From contig CM030849.1 of NCBI GenBank assembly GCA_018105865.1, positions 8,158,587 to 8,222,586 of the forward strand: a stretch of DNA of 64,000 nucleotides. The letters run 5' to 3'. Source of the stretch: Metaphire vulgaris (taxonomy: Eukaryota > Annelida > Clitellata > Crassiclitellata > Megascolecidae). Position numbers and translations under genes: made by a program. The notes beneath the pieces were generated by a model. That model saw only the letters and a program-made list of their open reading frames with translations, made no database searches and was not told the DNA's origin. The first letter of the stretch is position 1; every line of letters begins with the position of its first letter. This document shows, in pieces, positions 20,427 to 33,400 of this stretch.

Positions 20427-22932
20427 TCATATCACTTGGGCTTTTGATTTGCTTTTAATGCCTTTATTCTTTTCCTTTTTCTTCAGACCATCCATATTGG
20501 CTTTCAGAACATTTGCGTAGGCCTACAATTTGCAGAGATATTTGTAATATTCAGATACATGGCAAAACCATAATAAAACAAACACACAATTTTAACATAA
20601 AATTTCTCACAGAAAAAATGGAATACAGTCAGTGTAGTATTTGAGAGTCATAGCAGCAAGGAGAAAGAATTAGACCAGTGGAGAAAAGAATTTTTAACAA
20701 TTTCATTATGCTAAATAAGTTAGCTAATGAAGTTAATGACAGCATGAAACTTCCCCTTTGCTATGTATAGAATGGGATGTGGGAAGTAAGAAAGCATTGT
20801 AAGGGAAATTCCCCCTTCCTCCCCAACAAACATAACACTGAATAATTTCAATTATCAAAATCAAAATGAGAAAAACTTGGACTAGACTTCAGCCCTGGAA
20901 ATTATTTTTATTGATTTTCATATATAAATATGCAGCAACGAAATGAAAATCTCTTCATAAATTGCGATAAGGTCACAACCTACCAGTTGGAATTTGTTAA
21001 TATCTTTCTGACTAACCTGAAAACAAAATTATTTTTAATTACTATACTATGGAATCAAAAAATCAAAATCTAATAGAAAAAATAATTGCAACAGAAAGAA
21101 TTTAAAACAACAGAAAAACACTTCATAGTAACAGTGATGATGAAGTGAAGACGAGTGAAGTGGTTTCCCATTGCTTTCCTCGCAGACAACTAGAAGCCAT
21201 TACACGGTGGCTGTGGTCAGATTGAACCCATGAAAACCACTTTTACTCCACTGTGCTCCAATAATGAAAGTTTAAGACCATTTTAAGTAAAGCCATGTAA
21301 GATAATTATTCAGAAACTCCTCACAACTGTGCTAATCTTCTTATTTCCAAGAACCACTCGAATGAGACACTTGTGTTCAAGAGACTCCGGCGGTTGTGGT
21401 CGACCCTCACGAGGCTTTGGCTTCAACCGGCCATCGTCTGCAAGTACCAGGGCAAGTCATAAATACAATTTAAGAAATATTAGAAGTTAGACTAAATATA
21501 CTCTGAGTCATTCACTGTAAAAGACACTGGTCAAATGTGCTATGATTTTGTAAATTTTTTAGGCTACTGTCAAGTAATACTCTTGCCAAAACTTTCACTT
21601 CTTATCTTCTTAATGAGCAAAAATCAGTCATCACCACTACTCTGGGCTCACTCAATCTTCTTCCATTTTCCTTAAACCAACCACTGCATGCTTCTTGTAT
21701 AGAAGCAATTATTATATGGCAAAAACACAGGGATGCAGCTATGAATAGGTCAAGAGACTCAAACAGTATTCTATCACTGCTAAAGGACCAACAAATTATA
21801 AAGATATGCATCCAGTTATGAAGATATGCTGTAGTTTCATACATCTTCCCTCCCTGACATCAACCCTACCAAAGGCCTTGGGAGCCATCAATTTCCAAAC
21901 AGAGACAAATCTCTGAGGTCTGTGAAACAACCTCAATCACCCAGCATGTAAAAAAGTGAAGTTTCCCCATGCCCAAATCTGAGCTTTGGGGGGGGGGGGT
22001 CGGTGCTGATCTCTGGTCTCTTAGGCATACAGCGACGCAGGTGGCATACGCCATTAACCTAGAGTAGGTTGCCAGCCAAACATCTAGGCCTGCTCCTCAA
22101 TTTTGATGTTATAACCGCCCTCTGGTGAGTAAGGCTGAGTCAACCTTAGGGGTTCCTGCGGGAGTTGAACCCATGACCTGCTCAATCGTCCAACGTTGTT
22201 ACCACTCTGCTATACCAGCATGAGAAGAGTAAAATATCAAAAAGAATAAGAATTAAGTAATTAATGGTCCTACGTAAATGAAAATTCATTAGTAATCAGC
22301 TTTAAATGTGAAAATGATCCAGTGAAATATTTTTACAATTTTATTTCAATCAGATCAATTTTCCTGCTTTATTCTCACTCCCCTAAATCTCAATTCCAAA
22401 ATAATCTGCCCAAATGGTGAGTCAATAAAATTTCCAATCCTGAATCAAGCCACTATTTAGGATTGATTATTTTAACATTGTCATTCAAATATTTTGCTTT
22501 TATAAAAATTCAGGTGATAAATTTGGATGCTTATTCAGGCTCTTCTTCCAGCCACAATTGCAGCATTACGCATTACCCTCTGAGTCTCTTCAACCATTCT
22601 GCCAACTATGATCCAAATTTACTGTAAACAGTATTCTTTCATATTTTTCACCAAATCTGACTGATTGTGAATAAACTTAGTGCAATGAACTGGACTTTTG
22701 ATCAAAACCGTGCCATTATAATAATTCAGTTAACTACTTGGTGAGGACACTCTAACTCAGGGGTGGCCAAACTGCGACTCACGAGCTGCATGTGGCTCTT
22801 CTAGCTGAACACGAAGCTTGCAAAATGTACAAAATTGTTTTTGAGCAGATTAACAGAAGCATACAATTGCCACATCTCCAAGTTGGCCATTGATTATTAC
22901 AGTATCAATTCTACTTTAAGGTCGAAGTTACG

Positions 22933-22978
<46 letters not shown>

Positions 22979-23470
22979 CAATATAATTATGACAATTGTA
23001 ATTAGAATCAAGTAAATACATTAAACCATACTGTGATGAGATCTAAACAAACGCCGAGTAGTGGATTATAAGAACAAATAAGATATTTAATAAAATAAAA
23101 ATTAATAAAGTAATATATAAATCTGTTAAACAATCTTACATTTCTTCATTGTCAATTGAATTGGTTTTCCAGCCTTGGACTTTTGGAAATACCGCGTCAA
23201 TTCACTTAGAAACTAAAAATCAAAATATTTAAATATCTGTAAATTAACAAAAATCAAGCGAATCTGTTAAAAACTGGCCAGAAAAACGTAGCGCAATATT
23301 AATCAACAGCACACACACAAGCGACAGAATAACCGTCTTTCAGTGTGAAACTCGTATCTAAAATATGCCTCGTCGCATTTAACAGATGTAATATAAAATA
23401 CATTATATTTAAAAGTGAAGAAAGAGATTAAAATCATCAAACTAACCGCATCGTTCTCTAACAAAACCAT
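20427..23470 (-). CDS. SRP14: Signal recognition particle 14 kDa protein
   Basis: Five exons on the minus strand: 23470-23447, 23212-23140, 21437-21325, 21016-20984 and 20522-20427, giving 112 residues, a normal length for the family. Phases agree at every junction and all introns are GT-AG. The N-terminus MVLLENDA-FLSELTRYFQKS, the central MKKYDGRLKPKPREG and HKCLIRVVLGNKKISTVV, and VSQKDINKFQL-AYANVLKAN-MDGLKKK follow the SRP14 pattern throughout. With SRP9, SRP14 binds the Alu domain of SRP RNA in the cytoplasm and slows translation while the ribosome docks at the ER. The basic tail (KKKEKNKGIKSKSKAQ) is short, without the alanine-rich extension of primates. Exons are tiny and introns are mostly repeat-derived. 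Confidence 0.93.
21990..22222 (-). mobile_element. tRNA-derived SINE (reverse)
   Basis: The reverse complement starts with a tRNA-like head: an A-box-like tagcagagtggtaac, then a B-box-like ggtcatgggttcaactccc. A body with ggtgctgatctctg and cagcgacgcagg words follows. A relative lies at 36430-36717. It is in SRP14 intron 2. Too divergent from tRNA to be functional. Confidence 0.6.
22932..22977. repeat. (ATA)n microsatellite
   Basis: About fifteen uninterrupted aat units. A degraded hAT-like end (caggggtggccaaactgcga) precedes it at 22758. Confidence 0.9.
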
Positions 23471-23874
23471 ATTGGAGCAACGACATCTAACGAATGAAAG
23501 CAAGTTTTAAAGCAACACAATCTAATTGCCTTCGCCACCATAGATTTATACATTTTAAAATCTATGTTCGCCGTCTGGCGAATAAAAAGAACGACATCAG
23601 CCTGGCCGCTTTCATTTTAAAGAAAACTCTGGACTCTGGAGGCATATTTATTAATTTTACCAAAGGCAGTGTCACCCTCAAGAATAATACTAAATTGCAC
23701 TGAGATAAAACAAGTGGCACAGTTCAAACACTAAGGCAATATGATAACTAGCCATGGAAAATGTGAGAAAACATAACATCAAGAATTTAAATTGCATTAA
23801 AGCATTAATTCTGGGAACTCAAAACAATACTTATAAATAAACACGCTGTAATAAATAACCTCACATACTGCTAA

Positions 23875-24259
23875 GGGGTCGTCCATAAATTACGTCACGC
23901 GAATTTGACACTTTTTTGACCCCCCTACGTAACGCGACGTCACAAAACGTCGGACCCCTAAAATATGACGTCACAACGGGGCCGGACCCCCTTTTATTTT
24001 CGTCTTCCGAAAAGTCTTGACAAGCAAAAAAGCCATCCTTGTATTTTTTTCCTCTCGAAAAACCCCGACAAGCAAGAAAAGGTCATAAATGTATTTTTCC
24101 TCTCCAAAATCCCTGACAAGCAAAAAAGGTCAAAGGTCATCACATAAGTTTATTTTGCGTGACGTCACATTTACGGGACCCCCCATCGTCACACTTCGTC
24201 ACAAATGGCCGGACCCCCTCCGCCACCCCAACCGCGTGACGTAATTTATGGACGACCCC
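23875..24259. mobile_element. Palindromic MITE, GGGGTCGTCCAT family, copy 1
   Basis: Terminal ggggtcgtccataaattacg and cgtaatttatggacgacccc are perfect inverses, flanked by TAA on both sides (23872-23874, 24260-24262). Inside are repeated cgtcac/gacccc blocks and two copies of a gacaagcaaaaaaggtca-like unit. Non-coding, 385 bp. Confidence 0.8.
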
Positions 24260-24566
24260 TAACCAGGATAACGAATGCCACAAAGCTGTGCACAGTAGCA
24301 TATGCGCTCAAAGAACACATCAGTGTCAGCAACTCCATAATTCAGAAACATTTAAGCGATTACGCTTAATTCTAGGACAGTGCTGCATAGCAATTGGCAT
24401 TCGATCGGAGTGAGATCAATTAATGGTGGGAGTGAGATCAATGGTGAGATTTGGGCAAAACCGTTAAGACATTTTCTTGGGAGAAGGAGGACGATTAGGT
24501 TACTAACGAAATGCGTAGTTGCATTACAGTAATAAATCATAATTAGTCACAGAGGTACACGCACTA

Positions 24567-24993
24567 GGGGTCGTCCATAAATTACGTCACGCGATTTTGG
24601 CACTTTTTGACCCCTCCTTCACGTAACGCGACGCAACAAAACGTCAGACTCCCCTAAAATATGACGCCACAACGGGCCGACCCCACTTTCGTAAATATTT
24701 TTTCATAAATGACGTTACGCGATTTTTAGCAGTTTTTTTACCCCCTCCCCTTCGTAACGCGTCGTAACAATAAAAAGTCAGACCCGCTAAAATATGACGT
24801 AACAACATCCTTTTTTCCTCTCGAAAATTGTATTTTTTCCTCTCCAAAATATCCCTGACAAGTAAAAGAAGGTCAAAGGTCATGACCTAATCTATTTTTT
24901 TGCGTGACGTCACATTTACGGACCCCCGTCGTCACACTTCGTCACACAAGTGGCCGGATCCCTAACCGCGTTACGTAATTTATGGACGACCCC
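24567..24993. mobile_element. Palindromic MITE, GGGGTCGTCCAT family, copy 2
   Basis: Same terminal repeats as copy 1 and the same internal order, about 300 bases downstream in the same orientation. Flanks are CTA and TTA, an imperfect 3-bp match. More diverged internally than copy 1. Confidence 0.75.
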
Positions 24994-25160
24994 TTAAAGC
25001 TCACGTAGTGACAGCATTTAATTCTGCCGACAGGATCTCTGTCTTAGACCCCACCCCACTAGATTTAGCCATAATTATATTCAGCCATTTAGAAAATATC
25101 AAACGAGAGTAAAGAGATTGCCGAACAGCTGCCATATTGGCCTATACGTAGATCTAGTCT

Positions 25161-25486
25161 GGGGTCGTCCATAAATTACGTCACGCGGTTAGGGGGTCCG
25201 TCCATTTGTGACGAAGTGTGACGACGGAGGAGGGTCCGTAAATGTGACGTCACGCCATAAAAATTAGGTCATGACCTTTTTTCCTTGTCAGAGATTTTTG
25301 AGAGGAAAAAATACAAGGATGGCCCTTTTTTCCTTGTCAAGACTTTTCGGAAGACGAAAATGAAGGGGGGAGGTCGGCCCGTTGTGACGTCATATTTTAG
25401 GGGGTCCGACGTTTTGTGACGTCGCGTGACGTAGGAGGGGGGTCAAAAAATGCCAAATTCGCGCGACGTAATTTATGGACGACCCC
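25161..25486. mobile_element. Palindromic MITE, GGGGTCGTCCAT family, copy 3 (opposite orientation)
   Basis: Terminal repeats as in copies 1 and 2. The internal order is reversed (ttgtcaagacttttcgg precedes the gacgtcatattttaggg block). No clean 3-bp duplication at the ends. 326 bp. Confidence 0.75.
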
Positions 25487-25607
25487 TGCAAATTTGCTCA
25501 GTTCAAGAATTGAAGCAAGTAGGTCTACTAGGCCTACCCTAAATTGGGGCACGGCTATATTTCATGTTCCCCAAACACCGCTAGAACTAGCCAATGTTGT
25601 CATATAG

Positions 25608-26015
25608 GGGGGCTGTCCATTAATTACATCAACAATTTGTTGGCAATTTTTGACCCCTCCCCTTGTCAACAACTGCCAACTTTCAGTGACCCCCTTATAA
25701 TTACGTCAAAAACTTTTACCCCTCCTCGTAAGAACAATGACAGTACCCCTTAAAAGTGTAGGTTATTTTTGTGGTGATGAGACCTTTTTCCATTCCCCCT
25801 TTTCACTAGCCAAGTGTCAAATTGAGGGGTGATTACCTATTTCGGCTTGTTAGGTTTTTTCAATTTGCAATAAATTTTTTAAAAATCCATGAAATTTTCT
25901 ATTTTTGATTGTGTAAAAAATGAAATTGTTGACATCAACTTTCTTGAACCCCTCCCCTGTCAAACTTTTTCAAACCACCTCCCCTATTTTGTTGACGTAA
26001 TTAAAGTACAGACCC
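25608..26015. mobile_element. Palindromic MITE, GGGGCTGTCCAT family
   Basis: Starts gggggctgtccattaattac and ends gacgtaattaaagtacagaccc, a slightly mutated inverse; TAG flanks both ends (25605-25607, 26016-26018). Same internal blocks as the copy in the Fos intron. Confidence 0.65.
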
Positions 26016-26192
26016 TAGCATGAAATACAGTATGCACCAATTAAATCTCAAGATTTGAATCTAATACAGTATACAGTATTACCCTACAATTTTTGGACTG
26101 AAGCACTCTCTCAAATACCCTAGTCAAGACTGGAAATGTAGGCCTGTAGAAGCCTTGATGTCCCCCTATTCCAGAACCCTGGCTACACCAAC

Positions 26193-26407
26193 AGGCCTGC
26201 CGAGAGAAATTCTCGGTCCCTGTGCAGGTCAGTCACAGGCCCCTAACAAGTGTGAAAAACTAGCAATGGTTTTGTTGCTTCTCATCCTTTTTCAGGGTTT
26301 AGAATGCTAATAATACGTGATACATGACTGGCCCAGGTCCCCTACAAGACGCGCAGGGCCCCTACAGGTAGTCGGGTCCCTGTGCATTTGCCCCTCTCGG
26401 CAGCCCT
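26193..26407. mobile_element. MITE-like element with GGGCTGCCGAGAG ends
   Basis: The left aggcctgccgagag and right ctctcggcagccct are near inverses, and several cccta/ggtccctg blocks lie inside. Non-coding. Class unknown. Confidence 0.5.
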
Positions 26408-26419
26408 GTACACCACTGC

Positions 26420-27442
26420 ATATAACTGCTTATGCGATTGTGTTTTAAATACGCAAGATTTACATACTAAAGCTATACCTAATCCACTACAATAGAAGTT
26501 ATAGGAGATAGGAATTTTTTTGGAACATCAGTTGAATCAATTTCAAGAGCAACTCAATTACAAAATATCAAATATTTAAATAATAATGAAATTTTTATCA
26601 AGTCTAAACATACACTACTATCACTCAGTAGACCTACATTAAAACTTTCTCTTAGCTTTCTGTAATAGTAGCAGATCAATGAAGTCCCATTAACTGTAAC
26701 TTCTATAGTGCCATTGCAATATCATCTGATTCATCACTACAGTGTACTTCTGAAATCTGTGGTGCTTTGAAGTAATATGATATACATGTAGGTTTTTGCA
26801 CTTCAAGAACTCAAAGCAGAGATGGTATTAAGGAGACATTTGAGAGCAAGACTGGAGCAAAGATTGCCATTCCCCCAGTTCCCCCTCTTTCCCCTTTGCT
26901 ATTTAAAGAGCGGACAAGTCAGTAAGCAGTTACCGGGAATCTCCCCTTATCCGTTATACAAATACTGTACTGTGCCAAACTGACATCAGGTCACAAACCC
27001 AACCGCATCGATCAAATTCATAAAGTCCAACAAAATTATTGAAAAATCACTAGATCACTCAAAAATCTAACATCAGCTCAACAGTTATTACAACCAAGAG
27101 AATCCAGCCTGAAAGCACTCGAGATCTTCAAAATGCCAACTTCAGATTTTCATAAAGATACACAATTACTCAAATCAAGTATAGATTTAATAAGCTATAT
27201 AAAAAACCCTAGAACATACAAATGAACAATACAGCAAAATTTTCTATAAATCATGTCCAGCAATTATTTTTGCACCTGCCTTAGCCACAAAATCTAGTGC
27301 TATTGAATCGATATCATGACAATAAAATCACTTTCAGTACAAAAACTTTGAATTACATCACAAATGACTCTTGACATAAACAATTAGCAGAAGAACGTGG
27401 AGACGATGTCATTTAGTTATCTGTGTACCTAAGACCACTAGT
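26420..27442. other. No recognisable gene
   Basis: Intergenic AT-rich DNA at the 3' side of CHORDC1, expected to include its 3' UTR. Part of 27060-27200 is echoed at 27850-27910 (tcactagatca with aacag/ttatt context), suggesting an old duplication. Confidence 0.35.
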
Positions 27443-30400
27443 TCATTCTCTTGGAGGCTTCTGGGCCAATGGTTTGACCGGTTCAAGAGATGACCAATTT
27501 CCAGGCTCCATTTTTTTAAGATTAATCTCCACTTTTGTTCCAGTGAGCTTCACAATACTTTTCCCCGGGTCAATCACCTAACAAAAATGGAACAATAGCA
27601 GCATCACAACATTGCAAGCATGTCTGTCAAATCATCTGATACAAAAATGTGCATCACACTACACCTCATACACTTCATTTTACAATCATTTACCAGATAA
27701 GTTATAAAGGAAATTGAAAATTAGGAAAACCAAGCAAGAGTGCAACAAAGCAGAAGCAAACATTTCTGAAAAATGATTTTACACACTGTCCTTCAAAATC
27801 CAATCAAATGTGCAGCTAAGCATCAATCAAATTCACAAAGTCTAATAAAATTATTTAAAATTCACTAGATCATCACACAAGAAACGAACAACAAATCAAC
27901 AGTTATTTTGAGCCATGGTTTACATTTGTACAATTTTACAATAGTACAAATGATTGTATGATGGCTTCTTTGTTTTATACTTACTATCTTATGTATTTTT
28001 AGCTGTCTTGCGCCGCTAGATGGCAGTGGTATAGTAGGAAGTTAATTGCATAGTCAGTTCTCTTTCCGGTTTAGCTCTCTTTACACAGTTCAAGAAATCT
28101 CAAGTTGTATAAAAATAATTTTAATCTCATCTCCGAGTTGCAATTTTGCATCTCGAACATCCCATCTAACGAAACGCATAGCATTTGGCGAAACCAACTT
28201 GGCAAAGATATTCATCATGATAGCATAAGCAAGCAATAATATAATGCATTGACTGAAGAGAAGGAAATAGTGAAACTGAACACTCACCCCTCTCAGGACC
28301 ACTTCCTTCTGAAACTGACTCTTTCCACCATCAAATACAACGTTTATCTTGGCTGCAACCTTATTCACCTCAACCCAAGTCTTGCTTGGTTGTGCGACTT
28401 TGGCAAAGACAGAGATCGTGACATGTGACCCTGTCTGGTGCCAGTCAAGTCGACAGTCGACCTTTTTTTCTCCGTCGTCCTGACAATAAACAACAAAAAT
28501 AATAAGCGCAAGGCAAAAGTCAGAAATCCAACAGAACACAAACACAAGTACACATAACAGACTTTGGTAATATGGACCCCTTCCCCCATTAATTAGTATC
28601 TATCAAATATCTGTACCAGACCAGTTTTATATTTGACTAATGGACTTGGTTAACTTCAACCTTAGGTCAAGAATTATGTCTTCCCAATTCACTGAAGTCA
28701 CTGTACACAATATGTATCTGTATTATTAACTGCCTAATTCTGATATTGCAATCAATTGTTTTAAAGCTCTGTCACAAAGTTATATAGTCAGTTGTAGTGG
28801 TGGTTTAAGTATATAAATAGAAAAATATTTAGTGGATATATATGGATGTGTATAGATTGAAGAGTTTGTGTACAGAGAGGGAGGAGCACAGGAGTGTACG
28901 AAAGAGGGTACGGCAGAAGACGCGAGCAGTCATGTTGAAGTTCAGTCGAGAGAGGTTGTTAGAGAGTTGCATTGAAGTTGAGGTAGAGAGAGGTTGAATT
29001 TAGAAAATGTATTTGATAATGGAAGAGAGGAACTGTTGATAGCGGGCGATATAGATAATGTTTCGATAATAGCATCCGATAATATTCAGACAAAGCGTAC
29101 GAGATAATGCTTAGCTACATGGGCGTTGCTTGAGGAGTGTTTGAACTGCTGAAGCGTAGATAACTTTGATATTGCGTCAGTTCTGTCTGAAACAAGAAGT
29201 TCAACGAAAGATATCGGATGAAGTGTTTTCAACTATGAATTTAGTTGAAGAGGTTTTGCATTGAAGCAGATGTTTGGTTCAATTTATTTGTTGTTTGGAC
29301 CTATCTACGAATAAATAAAGAAGACATAAAGAGACTATGGCCAAGTTTGGATTTATTAATGTGAAGAATTAGTACTTGCTTACACGTTAAAAGAACCTTA
29401 CAAGGCTTTCCATTTCATGAGCCAAGTTGAGGACTACCATTGCGCTTGGGATGCGCATCGTATTTGTAATAAGAGAAACTTGCAGTACCTTCGTGACACT
29501 TTGGATAACTTTGTGCCAACCTTTCAGTCACCTACTTTATAGTATACAGCTATAAATAAGACATGGTTGAATATGTTCAATTATAATTTATAGCAATGTG
29601 AAAGAATCCATTTCACTATTATATCATGAATACCTTGGCCGTGAAAACATGAGGACCAGTAGCACATCCACCTTGAGAGAGAAAGCTGTTAAAGTCAGTC
29701 GTTTTTCGTTCACAGCAGGACCAAAATTTCATTCTGAAAGAGTTTAACAATAGGATTTCATTAATTTTAAAATATCCTACACAAAATAAAAATAGATCTC
29801 AAAGCAATAGGTCCTAATGCACTATCAAGTTATTCACATAAAAGACCATTATTATCGATCTGTACCGAAACTGTCACTTAACCAGACAAAATGTCACGGA
29901 CAAAATGTCACGGTTTAGGGTTAGGGTTAGGATGACATTTTGTCTGCTGACATTTTGTCTGCTGACATTTTGTCCACTGACATTTGTCCTAGCACCCACT
30001 TAACTCATACACATACAAGCACATACAAATTGTTGTGAACACATCTCCATTAACTGCTACAATAAAGATGAAAATAAAAGCAGACAAAAAAAACATAATC
30101 AGCTACAAATCCAACAAAGAAAAACTAAAGAAAATTTTTGCCAAACATTTTCACTCAGTTTGACAAACTCCATGATATTTCTGAGACAACAAAATTCCAA
30201 AATGTAACAATAAGAACTGAAAAGACTTTTACCCTTCGTGAAAAACTGGAACTCCGGGATGGTAGACACAAGTGTCCTCGTTGCTCTGATCTCCCTCGTA
30301 AACCTAAAACAGCAGAGTTTCCAGAAACGGCAAATTACGCAAACACCTTCTTCTACACAGAACGGCCATCAAAAAGCATGGTTACTGTCACAGCTGACAA

Positions 30401-33400
30401 CTCTGTTGTCCACTCGAATGATGTTCTAGCACAGCCAGAGCCACCAACTGTCATGCTCAAGCCCATCAACAGAGCAGTCATGGGCCCTTAATCTTTAAGG
30501 TTGTCAGAAAAAAAATTATAAACAAATTGTGACTAACATTTTCTGATGAAAAGTGTTAACAAGGAAAAAGGTCACCATCACCTCAACTGAGTTGCTTTGA
30601 AATTTCATTATTTGCCAAATATTTGATTGCAAGACCATTCCATCATTAAATTTTTGCAATTTATCCTTTTTATTTCTAATATTCAAAAATCATAAATCAT
30701 AAATATTGCACATAAGGTAAGTTTATTGTGCCCTCCTCAGGTCCCCAACAAATCACCGGGCCCCTAAGCATTTGCTCCGACTCTCTAGGTATAACAACTG
30801 CTTTAAAGTCAAGACACACATTTGTCATATATTTCACAATAATAAAATACATTAATCAGCTTAAATCTAAATACTGAGAGGTGAAAATACAAACCATTAA
30901 GCAAAACATACATAGCAATTAGGGATCATCCAAGTAGATATTTTTCACCGGGTACCAAAGCCGAGTATTTTGACTATTTGCGTATCCGAGTATGAACCAA
31001 GTATCACTTAAATGTTCCTTTATTTTTCTAATGAGAAGCTTATATAGCACTTTTCTCATCCTCTTGATTCTATTGACATTTGGATGGAGGTCAGTAGGGT
31101 CACTCTATAAGCTAAATTTTCTACCGATGAATACCCTTCCCTAAAGCAATCCTAATTAAGGCAGTTAGAGCTCATATTTTCTTATAAACCCTTAACATCC
31201 ATGTATATGAAAAATTATTCTTAACTGTGACCTTTCATGCTTGTCATCAATGAAACTGGACAGCGATACAAAGAACAAGGTAATTAATCTTCTTCTTCTC
31301 AGGTGTCATGCATTGCTGTGTTGGCGGCCATGGACTTCCACTTTCCACGATCTCTGTCATTCCTCTGGAGCTCGATGTTATTGTCTAACACCAGTACCTC
31401 TCTTAGTTTGTCTGTGTATTTTGATCTTTGCAAGCCTCTTGATCTCCACCCTCCACCATGCCTGTCACTGCCAAGTTCTCGAGTCCTTCTTTCCTCATCA
31501 AGTACCCAAAAAATTTCATCTGTCTTAACTTGATGGTAGTCATCAGTGTTTGTTTCTCTTCCATCACCTGTAAAATTTCTTTGCTGGTTTTTTTATCCAT
31601 CCACAGAACTTTTAACATTCTTCTGTAGAACGCTAAAAGTTCCGCGAATGAGTAAATTAATCTTACTATGTCTAAACATAAGTTACTTTTTCTACAAAAG
31701 TACCACAACTTGCAAAGTGCAGAAATGCCATAGTTTTAAAATGTTCATTTAAAATTCAAATGGTGACACACTTCCATTTAAATCCAAACATTAATTTCTA
31801 GTACAAAGTTCAAAATTATCTGAAAGGATATTCTTATGAAACAAAAAATGCAACTCAATGAGACTGACCGACCCAACAGCTGAAAAGATGCAAAGTAAGA
31901 CAAAATGGCAACATACAGGTACTAGCAGACAAACAATACATTTTAATCACATTTCTCCAACAATAATAATAAAAATGTATCTAACATTGCTAAAGTCAGG
32001 TTTGCATTTTTTTCAATCCTCTATTCAAGAAGCTCGAGTTCATATATAATATATTTGAAAGCAACTCAGATGAAAGATCTGTCTTACTGAGGTGCACCCT
32101 TTGTTCTTGCACGAAGTTCCTATTGCCACTTTTCCTTTATCTACAATTTTCAGAAAAACCAGTCAATACAAAATAAATAAACAAAATATGAATTCTGTTG
32201 TCAATTGTTACCTGTTTTGTTGCAACAATACACTGCCATGAATATAACAGGACTAATAACCTCCAGCAATTTTCACTCCCAATGTGGATAATTTTCCCAA
32301 AAGATCTTTCAATACCAAGATGATTGCATTGAAGATTATTGGCCCACTGCCATTCACCCCAAACGTTGACTCCTCCCATGTTATCACTATCCCCATACAT
32401 TTGGTTAGCATAAGAGGTACATAAATTAATTTGTTAATATAATTAAAAGAATAGCAGATTTCTACATAATGCTATTATCTTAATACAATATACCTAAAAT
32501 TTACTTCCTCATGTCAGAAATTGGTTTTCTCAGTTACAATAGTAAAGGAAGTGAATTGTTCATGAAACACCCTTTGGGCAATATGTCTTGCAATCATTAT
32601 AATAAATACTTTATACTTAGAAATATCACAGAAGATAAGAAGGCCAAGCAGTTAGGTTTCCACTTTAACCAAATCAATTTAAATCAATAACAGATTTTAA
32701 AAAAGACCTGCAATTTTTGACCCAGACTCCTCAATGGTCATTTCTTTGAGTTGCTTTTCAAGAGCAATTTTCAGAGAGTCAGTAACAGTGGTAGGAAGTC
32801 GAGTCATTGGTTCATCCTCCGATGGACGTTCTTGCTCCACAACTGAACGGATTATCACCGGCTTAGAAGGAACCTGTGGCACATTTATAGAGGATTTCAA
32901 TGCCTAAATTTTATCTTAAAGTATATAAATCAACTCTTCAAATATCTACAACACTAATAGACAAAATTTTCAATATGTTTTTAAAACCATCTAGGGAAAA
33001 TGATAAGAAAGAAATCCTACTAAAAAATTTAGTTTGGAAAATTTATCTTCCCTTACTTACGATTTCATCTACGTCCGTCTTTAGCTTCTCCGGTTCGGGT
33101 GGTTTGACATTGCTGTGAAGACCCAACGAACAACCGGGAATGCTGAGAAATTCCGTGAAATCCGTGCTCCGCTTTTTACAACACGACCAGCCCTTAAGCG
33201 CATCGTGAAATATTGGCACACCCGGATGATGACGACACGAGTCTATGGGATAAACATGAAAATGCCTACATAAATCTACTCAAGAAACAGGCAGGCCGAA
33301 TCAACCGGTGACATGTGGGATGTATTTATAATATTATATTTATAATATTAAAAAAGGTGCTACATAAGTCAACTAAAGAGACAGTAGGCGGAATAAACCG

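Noticed and set aside
22758..22820. Complete hAT element
   Set aside because: A clear left end (caggggtggccaaact) is present but I found no matching right end or duplication.
28090..28589. The long minus ORF taken as a separate protein with membrane segments
   Set aside because: The middle is CHORDC1 exon 7; the hydrophobic ends are intron sequence beyond good splice sites.
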